Assembly: GCA_024639785.1 (NCBI GenBank)
Contig: JAHEGI010000003.1
Span: 113,698-177,697 of the forward strand
Length of the DNA stretch: 64,000 nt
Source of the DNA: Cryomorphaceae bacterium
Lineage (GTDB): Bacteria > Bacteroidota > Bacteroidia > Flavobacteriales > Schleiferiaceae
Direction: 5' to 3'
Below the pieces are notes generated by a model. It saw only the letters and a program-made list of their open reading frames with translations. It was not told the DNA's origin and ran no database searches. Made by a program: the position numbers and the translations under genes. Numbering within the stretch: the stretch's first letter is position 1; each line of letters starts with the position of its first letter. Below are positions 25,690 to 36,400 of the stretch, piece after piece.

Positions 25690-26007
25690 ATGGCACTTGA
25701 AATTACAGAAAGCAACTTCCAAGACTTGGTCTTGAAATCAGATAAGCCCGTATTGGTTGACTTTTGGGCTGCTTGGTGCGGCCCCTGCCGAATGGTCGGC
25801 CCCATCGTCGATGAATTGTCCAATGATTTTGAAGGTCGTGCCGTGGTTGGTAAGGTCGACGTGGACAAGGAAGGCGAAATCGCTATGCAATTTGGCATCC
25901 GCAACATCCCCACTCTCTTGGTTTTCAAGAACGGTGAGGTCGTAGATAAGCAAGTAGGCGTCGCTCCTAAGAATGTCTTAGCGGGCAAGCTGGAAGCTCA
26001 ACTTTAA
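25690..26007 (+). CDS. trxA: Thioredoxin
   Basis: Cytosolic thiol-disulfide oxidoreductase of 105 residues. The active site WCGPC is at residues 29-33 inside VDFWAAWCGPCRM. The cis-proline segment RNIPTLLVF and the GVAPKN turn are present. No signal peptide. The heptose fusion gene starts 3 bp after its stop, so thioredoxin is the first gene of a polycistronic unit with the heptose genes, probably by simple read-through rather than a functional link. Confidence 0.95.
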   Translation: MALEITESNFQDLVLKSDKPVLVDFWAAWCGPCRMVGPIVDELSNDFEGRAVVGKVDVDKEGEIAMQFGIRNIPTLLVFKNGEVVDKQVGVAPKNVLAGKLEAQL

Positions 26008-26010
26008 GCC

Positions 26011-27315
26011 ATGGTGAACACCGCAGTGGTCTTGGCCGGCGGGAAAGGCACACGCTTGCAGTCTGCTTTTCCTGACACCGCAAAGCCCATGGTCCCCTTA
26101 GCGGGAAAACCGGTACTTCAGCATTTGGTAGAAACCTACAGCGCTCAAGGAATTGAGCGCTTTTTATTTACCATTGGCCACTTAGGGGATCAAATTCGTA
26201 GTCATTTTGGGGATGGTGCTTCATGGGGCGTCCAAATTGAATACTTCGAAGAGAAAGAGGCTTTAGGGACCGCGGGCGCGCTCTCGCAGCTGCAAGATGT
26301 TCTCCCAGAGCAATTTTGGGTCCTCTACGGGGACACCATCAGTGACATCGATTTGGCCCAAATGGAAGCCTTCCATCTGAGCAAACGGGCGGATGCGACC
26401 CTATTTGTTCACCCAAATGATCACCCGTACGATTCAGATTTAGTCCAAAATGACCGCCATAGCCGAATCATTGCGGTACATGGCAAACCGCATGATCCCA
26501 GCGTCGACTACCCCAACTCCGTCAACGCGGCATTTTACCTTTTTAACAAGAACGTCATCGCCCAAATTCCTGCGGATAGGGCAAGTGATTTTGGCCGAGA
26601 TCTTTTCCCTGCCTGGGCACACTCCCTAAAGTTGTACGCTTATGCCAGTCCAGAGTATATCAAAGACATGGGCAAACCCGAACGCCATGCTCAAGTTGAA
26701 AAAGCTTTGATCTCGGGCAAAGTTGCGGCGCGCAACCTCAGCCAACGTCAACGCGCGATTTTTCTCGACCGGGATGGGGTGATTAACCTCGACACCGATT
26801 TGATCAAAACGCCGGATGAAATGCAGGTCTATCCCTTTGCAGGTCCAGCTATCCGCCGCATCAACGAGTCGGATTTCTTATCAGTTGTGGTAACGAACCA
26901 AAGTGCTGTGGCCCGTGGGCTGACAGATTTGGATGGAATCGATGCCATCCATGCCCGCATGGACCGACAGTTGGGCGCAGATGGCGCCTTCGTGGATGCG
27001 CTGTACTATTGCCCACATCATCCAGATGGAGGCTTTCCTGAAGAGCGACCAGAATATAAAATTCCATGCAGCTGCCGAAAGCCTAGCCCGGGCATGCTCT
27101 TGGCGGCAGCTGACCGCTTTCAAATTGACTTGGAGCGCTCATGGATGATTGGCGACAGTCCACGAGACATCGAAGCTGGAAAGGCAGCTGGCACACGCAC
27201 TATCCGTGTGCGGACTGGCCATGGGGCCGTGCCCGGGCCCGAACCCGACTACTGGGCGGAGAATATTATAGACGCTGTGGAACTTATCTTCACCATAGAA
27301 AGCGCTAGTCTGTGA
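26011..27315 (+). CDS. Fused sugar nucleotidyltransferase and heptose-bisphosphate phosphatase (HddC-GmhB type)
   Basis: A 434-residue two-domain enzyme. Residues 1-230 are a nucleotidyltransferase ([46 protein letters not shown]). Residues 245-430 are a HAD-IIIA phosphatase of the GmhB kind: [24 protein letters not shown], a CPHHP...[10 protein letters not shown] zinc loop and [16 protein letters not shown]. Together they should remove the 7-phosphate of D-glycero-D-manno-heptose 1,7-bisphosphate and activate heptose 1-phosphate with a nucleotide. It overlaps the HddA kinase gene by 4 bp. Which nucleotide (GDP or other) is inferred from neighbours only. Confidence 0.85.
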   Translation: MVNTAVVLAGGKGTRLQSAFPDTAKPMVPLAGKPVLQHLVETYSAQGIERFLFTIGHLGDQIRSHFGDGASWGVQIEYFEEKEALGTAGALSQLQDVLPEQFWVLYGDTISDIDLAQMEAFHLSKRADATLFVHPNDHPYDSDLVQNDRHSRIIAVHGKPHDPSVDYPNSVNAAFYLFNKNVIAQIPADRASDFGRDLFPAWAHSLKLYAYASPEYIKDMGKPERHAQVEKALISGKVAARNLSQRQRAIFLDRDGVINLDTDLIKTPDEMQVYPFAGPAIRRINESDFLSVVVTNQSAVARGLTDLDGIDAIHARMDRQLGADGAFVDALYYCPHHPDGGFPEERPEYKIPCSCRKPSPGMLLAAADRFQIDLERSWMIGDSPRDIEAGKAAGTRTIRVRTGHGAVPGPEPDYWAENIIDAVELIFTIESASL

Positions 27316-28295
27316 TTATCACCCGTACCCCGTTCCGCATTTCCTTCGTAGGTGGAGGTAGCGACCTCCCTGCCTTTTATCGGATGCATGGAGGCTCTGT
27401 CCTGTCCACCACGATTGATAAGTACATGTACATTTCTTCGCATGACTATTTTGAGGCGGGGCAGATACGAACGAAATATTCAAAAACAGAAACCGTCAAC
27501 TCTGTGGCGGAATTGGAACACCCGATTCTTAGAACTATCATGCAACGACTGGGTGTTGGCGAAGGGCTAGAAGTCAGTTCCATCGCCGATGTCCCTGCGG
27601 GCACTGGAATGGGATCGTCTTCGAGTTTTACGGTAGGCACCCTACACAACCTGATGGCGCGAGAAGGTCGTCTCCAAGAAGTCAACAAAGCTTGGTTGGG
27701 CGAACAAGCTTGCCGTGTAGAGCTTGAAGACTTGGGAGAACCCATCGGCAAACAAGACCAATACGCAGCGGCATTCGGCGGCTTGAACATCATCGACTTT
27801 CATGCGAATGACCACGTCACGGTGAGCCCCATCCAGCTCTCTGCGGAGGGATTACTCGAGTTTTCAAGCCATTTAAAGCTCTATTACTTTGGAAATCAGC
27901 GCAGTGCGAGCAGCATCTTAAAGGAACAAAGTCAACGCGCAAGCGAAGTGGATAAAGTCCAGGCGCTCAAAGAAATGGTCGGATTTGTGCGTCCTTTCGC
28001 CGACCATCTGCGATCGGGTGAATGGGAGGCCATCGGACATCTCATGGATGAGAACTGGAGACTTAAACAATCCCTTGCCTCCGGAATTAGCACCCAGACC
28101 ATTCAAGAAGCCTATGCCGCGGCCCAACAAGCGGGTGCATGGGGAGGAAAATTATTGGGCGCAGGAGGCGGTGGCTTCCTGTTGTTTATCGCTCCTCCCA
28201 GCCAACATCTCGCCTTAGATCACGCCTTGTCACCATTGCGCCCATTCCCTTTCACTCTGGAAACCGCGGGCTCTCAGGTGATTTTTAACGGCTGA
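27312..28295 (+). CDS. hddA: D-glycero-D-manno-heptose 7-phosphate kinase (GHMP family)
   Basis: Phosphorylates the anomeric carbon of heptose 7-phosphate to the 1,7-bisphosphate. The 327-residue GHMP kinase starts with a GTG that overlaps the preceding stop (GTGA). It shows [18 protein letters not shown], the ATP loop [16 protein letters not shown], and the third motif [15 protein letters not shown]. These are the HddA signatures rather than HldE, so the pathway is the alpha-heptose, GDP-linked type used for S-layer, capsule or O-antigen heptose in known cases. Confidence 0.87.
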   Translation: MIITRTPFRISFVGGGSDLPAFYRMHGGSVLSTTIDKYMYISSHDYFEAGQIRTKYSKTETVNSVAELEHPILRTIMQRLGVGEGLEVSSIADVPAGTGMGSSSSFTVGTLHNLMAREGRLQEVNKAWLGEQACRVELEDLGEPIGKQDQYAAAFGGLNIIDFHANDHVTVSPIQLSAEGLLEFSSHLKLYYFGNQRSASSILKEQSQRASEVDKVQALKEMVGFVRPFADHLRSGEWEAIGHLMDENWRLKQSLASGISTQTIQEAYAAAQQAGAWGGKLLGAGGGGFLLFIAPPSQHLALDHALSPLRPFPFTLETAGSQVIFNG

Positions 28296-28304
28296 GAAAT
28301 CCAC

Positions 28305-28312
28305 TACCTTTG
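28305..28312 (+). promoter_or_regulatory. TAnnTTTG -7 element of gmhA inside the heptose operon
   Basis: TACCTTTG, a full match, 4 nt before the gmhA ATG. It suggests an internal leaderless promoter. Confidence 0.55.
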
Positions 28313-28316
28313 ACCT

Positions 28317-28916
28317 ATGACCGCAGCCGAATACCGCCAACTGCTCACCGAAACCTTGGATCGACTTGACATGACGTCGGTTAATGCCATGGTGGATTGT
28401 TTCGCTAAAGCACATGCCCAAGGCGCCCATATTTATACCATGGGCAATGGTGGCTCTGGAGCCTCTGCCAGTCACGCAGCAGGCGATTTCTTGAAAGGGG
28501 CCTCCTACGGTTTAGACCAGCGGTTCAAAATGATCTGCCTCAATGACAATCTTCCCTCCATGATGGCGATAGCCAACGACATCGGCTGGGAGGACATCTT
28601 TGTCGAGCCCTTGAAGAACTTTCTTCAGCCCGGAGATGTCGTTATCGGCATCAGTGGCTCTGGGAACTCCAAGAATGTTCTAAAAGCCGTGGATTACGCT
28701 AAAGAACATGGCGCTACGGTGATTGGAATGACGGGGTTTTCAGGCGGTGCCTTACGTCAAAAGGCGGATATTTCTATCCATTCGGACGCTATGGACATGG
28801 AAGTCGCAGAAGATGTCCATATGGCCGTTTTCAATATGGTCAAAAAAGTGATGATGGCACGACTCATGGGCGACCAACCCAGCATGGGGAGCACATACGA
28901 CGACCGCGTTCGCTAA
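28317..28916 (+). CDS. gmhA: Sedoheptulose 7-phosphate isomerase
   Basis: Converts sedoheptulose 7-phosphate to D-glycero-D-manno-heptose 7-phosphate, the first step of heptose nucleotide synthesis. The 199-residue SIS-domain protein shows GNGGSGASASHAAGDFLKG and ISGSGNSKNVLKAV, with the C-terminal EDVHMAVFNMVKKVM helix. It lies 21 bp after hddA. With the preceding two genes it supplies all steps to an activated heptose. The following 104 bp hold no gene and no clear terminator. Confidence 0.92.
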   Translation: MTAAEYRQLLTETLDRLDMTSVNAMVDCFAKAHAQGAHIYTMGNGGSGASASHAAGDFLKGASYGLDQRFKMICLNDNLPSMMAIANDIGWEDIFVEPLKNFLQPGDVVIGISGSGNSKNVLKAVDYAKEHGATVIGMTGFSGGALRQKADISIHSDAMDMEVAEDVHMAVFNMVKKVMMARLMGDQPSMGSTYDDRVR

Positions 28917-29020
28917 AATCACCGCAAGGATTGGCTGTGAGATACGGCCTAAGAGATCATCCGCTCGCCTTCAACCTTGAGAATTCGAAGAATTTCTATA
29001 GATCCCTATGCTTTGCTACC

Positions 29021-29974
29021 CTATCGCGTAAAGCGTGCTAAATCACGCAGGGTATCCACACAGTCTGAATAGATGTTCTTGGTAAGCTCTGCCGCCGACG
29101 GCAGATCATGGATGGATTGGGCGACCTGCCCTATTTCTAGCTCCCCCTCTTGCATATCCCCTTCGAACATCCCTTTTTTGGCCCTACCCCGACCTAGAAG
29201 GGCCTCAAGTTCCTCTTTGCTTGCGCCCTGCAGATAGGCAGATTGGATTTCTTGGTAAAAGGGATTTTTCAGCAACCGCACTGGCGCAAGTTCTTTCAAT
29301 GTCAATTGGGTTGCCCCTTCGCCTGCCTGAAGGATGGCCTCCTTGAATGCCGGGTGGGCCGAAGATTCTTGGCTGGCAGCAAACCGACTTCCAATTTGCA
29401 CGGCGTCCGCGCCGAGGGCGAGCGCAGCGGCCATCGCGCGGCCATCAGCTATACCTCCTGCCGCTATGACTGGTATCTGAACCGCATCGCGTACCGCTGG
29501 AATCAGCACCATAGTGGTAGTTTCTTCCCGGCCATTGTGACCTCCGGCTTCAAAACCCTCTGCGATCACAGCATCCACACCGGCCGCTTGAGACTTCAAG
29601 GCGAAAGACGCCGAGGAAACGACATGCAGAACGCAAATCCCAGCGTTTTTAAGGCGCTCCGTGTGGATTCGCGGACTCCCTGCACTCGTGATCACCACAG
29701 GTACTTTAAAATCAATACAGGACTGGATATGCTCTTCCATACTTGGATAGAGCAAAGGGAGATTGACCGCAAAGGGTTGATCGGTAGCTGCTTGGAGTTT
29801 AGTCAGATGTGCTCGGAGCACCTCTGGATACATACTCCCTGAGCCCAGCGTACCCAGGCCCCCGGCATTTGAAACGGCGGAGGCCAGACGCCAACCCGAA
29901 CACCAGATCATTCCTCCTTGGATCAAGGGGAGTTTAATCTTTAATAGTTCCGTGGCAGGCGTTTGAATGGTCAT
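29021..29974 (-). CDS. Nitronate monooxygenase-like FMN enzyme (NMO/2-nitropropane dioxygenase family)
   Basis: A 317-residue TIM-barrel flavoprotein. It starts IKLPLIQGGM and contains NAGGLGTLGSG, AVNLPLLYP, EGFEAGGHNGRE, and the FMN phosphate loop AAGGIADGRAMAAALALGADAVQIGSRF. The family oxidises alkyl nitronates; closely related proteins include the enoyl-ACP reductase FabK, which cannot be ruled out. It follows the subtilase gene with a 5 bp gap on the same strand and is probably co-transcribed. Confidence 0.8.
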   Translation of the reverse strand: MTIQTPATELLKIKLPLIQGGMIWCSGWRLASAVSNAGGLGTLGSGSMYPEVLRAHLTKLQAATDQPFAVNLPLLYPSMEEHIQSCIDFKVPVVITSAGSPRIHTERLKNAGICVLHVVSSASFALKSQAAGVDAVIAEGFEAGGHNGREETTTMVLIPAVRDAVQIPVIAAGGIADGRAMAAALALGADAVQIGSRFAASQESSAHPAFKEAILQAGEGATQLTLKELAPVRLLKNPFYQEIQSAYLQGASKEELEALLGRGRAKKGMFEGDMQEGELEIGQVAQSIHDLPSAAELTKNIYSDCVDTLRDLARFTR

Positions 29975-29979
29975 AAAAC

Positions 29980-31611
29980 TCAGAATGCAGGAACCTTTAG
30001 CACCAAGGGCTCTTCTGCATCAATTTGGAGAAAGGTCATCATGGGCTGGGATGCCAAAATTTGGGGCATCGTGCCGGCACTTAAGGTCCACTCTTCCAAG
30101 AGCCGACCTGAAAAATCATACCGACGAACAAGGGTCATACCCGTAGGTCGAGTCCGGTGGAGCGCATAGCCCTGCCCTTGAGGACGCAAGGACCATTCCG
30201 GCACAAGGCTGGGTTCATCTATACCCATCACTGCGAGGGTGCTTCCGAAATTGGGAATACCCCAGCCAAGCAAACTATCGGGTTTGCTGGCCTGACTTGC
30301 CTCACTGCGAACAAGATTCATCAGATCTTGGATGCTCAGCGCACTGTTGGTCGATTTATGCGCTTGAACCAAGCAAGCCATTGCTCCACATGCAATCGGT
30401 GAAGCGAAGGAGGTTCCACTTCCGGTACCTACCGTCCCGGAGGATTTCATAATGGTGGCAGAGGATCCTCGTGTGGCGATATCTGGTTTGGTACGGCCAT
30501 CCGCCGTTGGACCTTGGCTCGAGAAGCCTGCGCGCACGCCCAAGCCATCCACTGCGCCAACGGAGAAGATGGAATCGGCATCGGCCGGGCATGATATATA
30601 TTTCCAAGCGGAAGACCCCTCATTCCCTGCGGCTACAACCACGATCATCCCCGTTCGCGCCGCAGCCGTAGCTGCCCGGGAAATGACCGCAGTTCGGCCA
30701 TCTAAATCCGCATAACTATGATCGCCTATGCCATTATCAAAGGTGGTATAGCCCAAAGAAGTATTTATCACATCCACCCCAAGTGAATCTGCCCATTCTG
30801 CGGCGACGACCCAATTATCCTCTTCAACCAGGGTTTCCGAGTACTCATCTTCCGTCCGAAAGAGAAAATAGTTCGCTTCTGGAGCCGTACCAATAAAGGT
30901 TCCATCTAGATCCGAACAAATTGTGCTCAATACCGACATACCATGACTTCCCGCTTGAAAGACATTGCTGTCATTATCTACAAAATCATGCGTGAGGACA
31001 ATGCGGTTTTGATTCCACGCCCCCGTGAAGCAGGCATGGCTTTCCACGCCAGAAAACCCCCCATCCATCAAGGCCACATTCACTCCAAGCCCCGTGTAGC
31101 CTGCATCATGAAGTGGGATGAGATTGATTTGACTCACTTGGTCTAAACTCTGGCCATAGGAATAGCTTGTGAGGCCTTCGTCTGGAACCGGAGAAGATCC
31201 TGCGAGATTCAACGCCGGTATCGGGGCGTCGGGTGATTCGGACCAGCGACTAATCTGCATACGCGCGACAGGCTGCACACCGCGCACTCCTTGTGTTGCA
31301 GTTAATTCCGCTAGCTGAGCCTCTGTCGCATAGACCGTTACAGCCCGAAACCAACGAGATACGCGGTACACCTGAGCACCGGTTGCTTGAACCCGCGCAA
31401 TGGCCTCCGCAGGCACCGGAAAATCACTTGGTTTTAATGGTATGCCTTGGCGTATCCGACGTTCGATACCTGTCGGCGAAAGCGCAGGTAACGTTGCACT
31501 AGCTGGGCTAAGCCCCATTTCTGCTTCATCTAAGAACACCCAATAGCGAGATTGCGCCTGAATTGAAATGCTCGTAAAAAGAAGAAGAATGAGGCTGATA
31601 GGATATTTCAT
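29980..31611 (-). CDS. Secreted subtilisin-like serine protease (S8 family)
   Basis: A 543-residue exported protease. A signal peptide (about 1-19, ending IQAQ) is followed by an N-terminal propeptide-like region. The catalytic triad is visible as D183 (ALMDGGF), H in GSHGMSVLSTI (near 222) and S in GTSFASPIACGA (near 407), with the oxyanion asparagine in VVAAGNEGS. After the protease domain comes a C-terminal domain of about 80 residues resembling the type IX sorting domain (RRYDFSGRLLEEW), so secretion to the cell surface or medium is likely. Confidence 0.87.
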   Translation of the reverse strand: MKYPISLILLLFTSISIQAQSRYWVFLDEAEMGLSPASATLPALSPTGIERRIRQGIPLKPSDFPVPAEAIARVQATGAQVYRVSRWFRAVTVYATEAQLAELTATQGVRGVQPVARMQISRWSESPDAPIPALNLAGSSPVPDEGLTSYSYGQSLDQVSQINLIPLHDAGYTGLGVNVALMDGGFSGVESHACFTGAWNQNRIVLTHDFVDNDSNVFQAGSHGMSVLSTICSDLDGTFIGTAPEANYFLFRTEDEYSETLVEEDNWVVAAEWADSLGVDVINTSLGYTTFDNGIGDHSYADLDGRTAVISRAATAAARTGMIVVVAAGNEGSSAWKYISCPADADSIFSVGAVDGLGVRAGFSSQGPTADGRTKPDIATRGSSATIMKSSGTVGTGSGTSFASPIACGAMACLVQAHKSTNSALSIQDLMNLVRSEASQASKPDSLLGWGIPNFGSTLAVMGIDEPSLVPEWSLRPQGQGYALHRTRPTGMTLVRRYDFSGRLLEEWTLSAGTMPQILASQPMMTFLQIDAEEPLVLKVPAF

Positions 31612-31613
31612 AG

Positions 31614-32759
31614 TTATGCATTCATAATTCCTGAGCCCAGGAGTTCATTTTCATGGTACCATGCCGCGAACTGTCCTGCTGCCACAGCTTTCCATGGCTC
31701 CTCAGGGACTAGCTCTAGGCCGTTCTCGTCACATCGAAGTTCGCACAAAACCAAGGCTTGCCGGTAACGTATGCGTGCAGAAACCTGAAGGCGTTCTCCA
31801 GGCTGGAGGGCGATGGCCGGATTTAGCCAGTGCACCTCCTGCGAAAGAATCCTGACACATGGTCGGTAAAGCCCAGGGTGGTCTTCCCCTTGCCCCACGT
31901 AGACCGTATTGGTCTGAACATCCGTTGCCAAGACGAATAAAGGCAAAGGAGATCCCCCTACAAGCAGCCCTTTGCGTTGTCCCACGGTAAAGAAATGCGC
32001 GCCGGAATGCGTCCCTACAGGATGGCCCATGCTGGGATCCAACTTCCACGGCGTCCCGCAGACGGCTTGGTCAAAAAGAGAGTGTTCGCGGTCCAATTCA
32101 ATAATAGGACCCTTTTTTACGGCTAATTGTTGTTGCAAAAAATCCGGTAAGCGAACCTTGCCAATGAAGCAAAGCCCCTGACTGTCCTTTTTTTCAGCGG
32201 TCGCCAACCCCGCTTCGGCGGCTATCCGTCGAACCTCGGGCTTCGGCAAGTGGCCAATAGGAAACAGGGCCTTGGCCAGCTGAGTCTGATTCAATTGGCA
32301 GAGGAAATAACTTTGATCCTTATTTCCATCCGCACCGGCGAGCAGGTGATGAACCCCATCTTCTGAGGTGAATTTTTGCGCATAATGTCCGGTTGCCACA
32401 TATTCCGCTCCCAGAGACATGGCGGCCTGAAGAAATAAGTCAAACTTTATCTCACGATTGCAGAGCACATCGGGATTGGGAGTGCGACCGGCTTGGTATT
32501 CCGCAAACATGTAATCGACGATACGTGTTTTGTACTCTGCACTCAAATCCAAGACTTGGAAGGGAATTCCCAATTTGTCCGCTACCAAGAGTGCATCGTT
32601 GGAATCCTCTATCCATGGGCATTCTGCTTCCAGCGTGGGGCTTTCATCCGTCCAGTTTCGCATGAACAATCCGATGACCTCATGTCCCGCTTCTTTAAGC
32701 AAATAAGCGGCGACAGATGAGTCAACCCCGCCAGATAGGCCTACGACAACGCGCGCCAT
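31614..32759 (-). CDS. mnmA: tRNA-specific 2-thiouridylase
   Basis: Makes the 2-thio group of 5-methylaminomethyl-2-thiouridine at the wobble position of Lys, Glu and Gln tRNAs, using sulfur relayed from a desulfurase. The 381-residue protein has the PP-loop [15 protein letters not shown] at residues 7-21, the first catalytic cysteine in the LCNREIKFD segment and the second in [10 protein letters not shown], plus ATGHYAQ. The start at 32759 shares one base with the preceding stop (TAATG); the longer open frame to 32840 is a shadow within the upstream gene. Confidence 0.95.
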   Translation of the reverse strand: MARVVVGLSGGVDSSVAAYLLKEAGHEVIGLFMRNWTDESPTLEAECPWIEDSNDALLVADKLGIPFQVLDLSAEYKTRIVDYMFAEYQAGRTPNPDVLCNREIKFDLFLQAAMSLGAEYVATGHYAQKFTSEDGVHHLLAGADGNKDQSYFLCQLNQTQLAKALFPIGHLPKPEVRRIAAEAGLATAEKKDSQGLCFIGKVRLPDFLQQQLAVKKGPIIELDREHSLFDQAVCGTPWKLDPSMGHPVGTHSGAHFFTVGQRKGLLVGGSPLPLFVLATDVQTNTVYVGQGEDHPGLYRPCVRILSQEVHWLNPAIALQPGERLQVSARIRYRQALVLCELRCDENGLELVPEEPWKAVAAGQFAAWYHENELLGSGIMNA

Positions 32760-33454
32760 TAGTACTCCACTTCTTTTGTGATTCTGCCTTGGTGATACCA
32801 AATGCCTTTGGCAGGTCTGCCGTCTGAAAACTCCAGCCACTTCCCTTCCCTTAAGCCATGTTGGTAACTCCCTCGAATGGAAATGCGCCCATTTTCGTCA
32901 AATTCCGTCCACACCCCACTGGGCTGATCCTCGAGGTATTCCGCACTGCGTAATTTTTGGCCATTCTCGTCAAAGCGCGTCCAAGTGCCTGTTTTCATAT
33001 CCCCCAGCATCACTCCCGTCTCCACCAGTTGACCATTCGGATAAAACGTCTGATAGGGGCCATCTAATGCGCCCGCGGCATAGGTTTCCAGGCTGAGCAA
33101 TTTTCCATTGAGATCATAGATCCGCCAGGTGCTGTCCTTGACCCCCGGAGCCGAATATTTCCCTTCCGCCAGGAGGACATTGTTTTCCGCGTACTCATGG
33201 ACGTAGCATACCTGTGTTTTTCCCCGGAAATTCATCTCCGCGCGTTTGGCCCCATTCGGGTGGTAATGGACGAAGGTGCCCACGGGGATGCCGTGATCAA
33301 AACGGCCTTTGTAACGAAGCACCGTGGACTTCTCAAAGCGTACTTCCCAAGGACCGTGCTTTTGACCATTGATGGTTTGATTTTGAGCCAAGCTCGGCCA
33401 GGCCATGAGACAAAGCAAGCCGAGAGTCCCATAAAATTTGAGCCTTTTCATCAT
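32759..33454 (-). CDS. YwqK/MORN-repeat exported protein
   Basis: A 231-residue protein with a signal peptide (MMKRLK... ending SLAQ). The mature part is built of about eight repeats of the NG-x-x-x-x-G-x-W/Y type, for example [38 protein letters not shown] and [11 protein letters not shown]. Such repeats are labelled YwqK-family antitoxin in databases, but no toxin is nearby and the export signal argues against a toxin-antitoxin role. Function unknown. It overlaps mnmA by 1 bp and dnaE by 4 bp. Confidence 0.8.
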   Translation of the reverse strand: MMKRLKFYGTLGLLCLMAWPSLAQNQTINGQKHGPWEVRFEKSTVLRYKGRFDHGIPVGTFVHYHPNGAKRAEMNFRGKTQVCYVHEYAENNVLLAEGKYSAPGVKDSTWRIYDLNGKLLSLETYAAGALDGPYQTFYPNGQLVETGVMLGDMKTGTWTRFDENGQKLRSAEYLEDQPSGVWTEFDENGRISIRGSYQHGLREGKWLEFSDGRPAKGIWYHQGRITKEVEY

Positions 33455-36400
33455 CCAGCAGTTTCAGTTTTAACGGCTGCATGAAAATGGGACAGCTCGT
33501 CTAATTCCTTGAGCAAATGTCGATCCACACCAGTGGACCAATCTCTACTTGGCATTTTTATCTGGGTCCGGGTCACTGGATCCATCACATGAAAGATCAC
33601 GCGGTTCTTGCCTGGGTATTTTTTTAAGATTCCCGCCAACTCAGTCCAACGCTCGGGCTGTACATCTTCCACTGCTGCAAATAAACTCAGCGTCCGGGCT
33701 TCCCGTTCAAAAAGTTCTGAAAGCAGGTAGATTTTAGAAATATCCGCAAAAAGTCGGGCCGAAGCATCGTCGCGTGCCCACGTAGGACGTTGGACTCGGC
33801 CGCGCACCAAGACCATGAGGTCGTTGACAAAGAAGGAACGAAAGTCGAGAAAGGCTTGACCAAAAAGGACAAATTCTCGGCTCCCTTCATGGTCTTCAAG
33901 GGTAAATGAACCCATCTCCTTGCCATTCCGAGTCGTTCTCAAGTTGACATTGGAAATTAGACCCGCCACAGCAAAATCTCGACTCCCGGAGCCCTGAACG
34001 AAGGCATCTAAGTCTTCGAGCTCTGAGACACGGTTTTTGGCAAAGGTCTTGATCTCATACCGATAGCTATCCAATGGGTGAGCGCTGAGATAAATGCCAT
34101 TGACTTCCTTTTCACGCTTCAGGAGTTCCATCGTGTTCCACTCCGGCACCTCCGGAAGTTCTGGTTCTGGAATATCCACCCCACTCTCTTCGCCAAACAA
34201 GGATACTTGGGTTGAATTCTCTTGATCTTGGAAGCCTTGGCCGTATCGGCGGACTTTTTCCAAGAAATTCTTTCCATCGTTATGTTCTTCAGAGAACAGC
34301 AGGGCCCGGTGCATGCCTTGGAAACTATCAAAGCCACCACCCAAGGCTAAGGCCTCCCAGGTGCCTTTATTCACCACGCGCAAGTCCACTCGACGCGCCA
34401 TATCAAAAACAGACTCATAGGGTCCTTTCTCCGCGCGATCTCGCAACAAGAACTCGACGGCACTCCCTCCTACGCCGCGCATGCCGAGCAAACCAAATCG
34501 CACGGCTCCTTGGTCATTGACGGTAAAGGTGCTATCTGATTCATTGATATCTGGGCCGAGCACGTCGAGTCGCATGCGCTTGCATTCTTCCATGAAGAAG
34601 CTGACCTGTTTGATATCATTCATGTTGTTTGAAAGCACTGCAGCCATGTACTCTGCCGGGTAATGTGCCTTCAGATAGGCCGTTTGATAGGCAATCCAAG
34701 CATAACAGGTCGAATGCGACTTGTTAAAGGCGTAGGAGGCAAAGGCTTCCCAATCTTTCCAAATCTTTTCTAAGACGGTGGCATCATGCCCACGTTCTGT
34801 ACCGCCCGCGACGAACTTGGGTTTCATTTTGTCGAGGACGTCCCGGAGCTTTTTACCCATGGCTTTCCGCAATACATCGGCTTCTCCCTTGGTAAAACCG
34901 GCGAGCTTTTGGGACAACAGCATGACCTGCTCTTGGTAGACCGTGATCCCATAGGTCTCCTTGAGATTATCCTCCATATCCGCGAGGTCATAGGTGATGG
35001 CTTCAACGCCATGCTTTCGCCGAATGAAGGAAGGTATGTACTCCAGTGGACCTGGCCGGTACAGGGCATTCATCGCGATGAGATCGCCAAAAACACTTGG
35101 CTTGAGGTCCTTCAGGTGCTTCTGCATCCCTGGAGATTCATACTGGAAGATTCCCACCGTTTCTCCCCGCTGAAATAAGGCATAGGTCAATTCATCGTCA
35201 ATGGGAATGGCCTCCATGTCTAAGACGACCCCATGACGCTTCCTAACCAGCGCCACCGCATCCTTTATCAAGGTGAGGGTCTTCAGCCCGAGGAAGTCCA
35301 TTTTTAACAAGCCCGCGGATTCCACCACGGCATTGTCAAACTGGGTACACCACATTTCACTGTCCTTGGCCGTCGCCACGGGGATTAGTTCTCGTATGTC
35401 CGTAGGGGTGATAATCACGCCACAGGCATGAATTCCCGTATTTCGGAGAGAGCCTTCCAGCACTTTGGCCTTTGTGAGGGTTTCTCCCGATGGGTCCTTC
35501 TGAGCCATCATGCCACGCAAGGCCTGGGCTTTTTCGTAATCATCTCCTCGAAGCTGTTCGCGCAGGGCTTTGTCATCGAGTCCAAGGATCTTGGCCAGGC
35601 TCTGATTGTCTGGCACCTGCTTGGTCAAACGATCCGCTTCATCAAAGGTCAAATCCAAGGCCCGAGCGGCGTCCTTAATGGCCGATTTGGCAGCCATAGA
35701 GCCATACGTGATGATTTGGGCTACTTGGCTCGAACCGTATTTGTCAATGACATACTGGATGACTTTATCGCGACCCCGGTCATCAAAATCAATGTCAATA
35801 TCCGGCAAGCTGACACGGTCTGGATTTAGGAATCGCTCGAAAAGTAAATCATACCGAATCGGATCCACATTGGTGATGCCAATGCAATAGGCTACGGCCG
35901 ACCCTGCGGCAGATCCACGGCCTGGCCCGACACTGACATCCATGTCGCGCGCAGCTTGGCAAAAGTCTTGAACAATCAAGAAATATCCCGGGTACCCCGT
36001 ACGCTCAATCGTGGCTAATTCAAAATCCAAACGCTCTTCGACGTCGCTAGATATCTCTCCATAGCGCGCTTCAGCTCCTTTTAGCGTCAAGTGACGGAGA
36101 TAGGCATTTTCCCCTCGCTTTCCCCCGTCTGCCGCATCAGCCTCATGGACAAATTCGCTCGGGATATCGAACTTGGGCAGGAGCACTTCCCTTGCCAGAG
36201 GGTAGTTCTCCACCTTGTCGCTGATTTCCTTCAGGGCGTCGAGCAATTCTGGTGTGTCTTCAAAACGCTCCGCCATTTGGGCCCGCGTCGGGAGGTAGAA
36301 CTGATCATTTGGGAATCCATAGCGGAAGCCCCGGCCTCGACCGATAGGCGTGGCCTTTTTTTCATTTTCCTTGACGCAGAGGAGCACGTCATGGGCATCT

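Noticed and set aside
32759..33454. Toxin-antitoxin module suggested by the YwqK-type repeats
   Set aside because: The protein has an export signal and sits between mnmA and dnaE with no toxin gene beside it.
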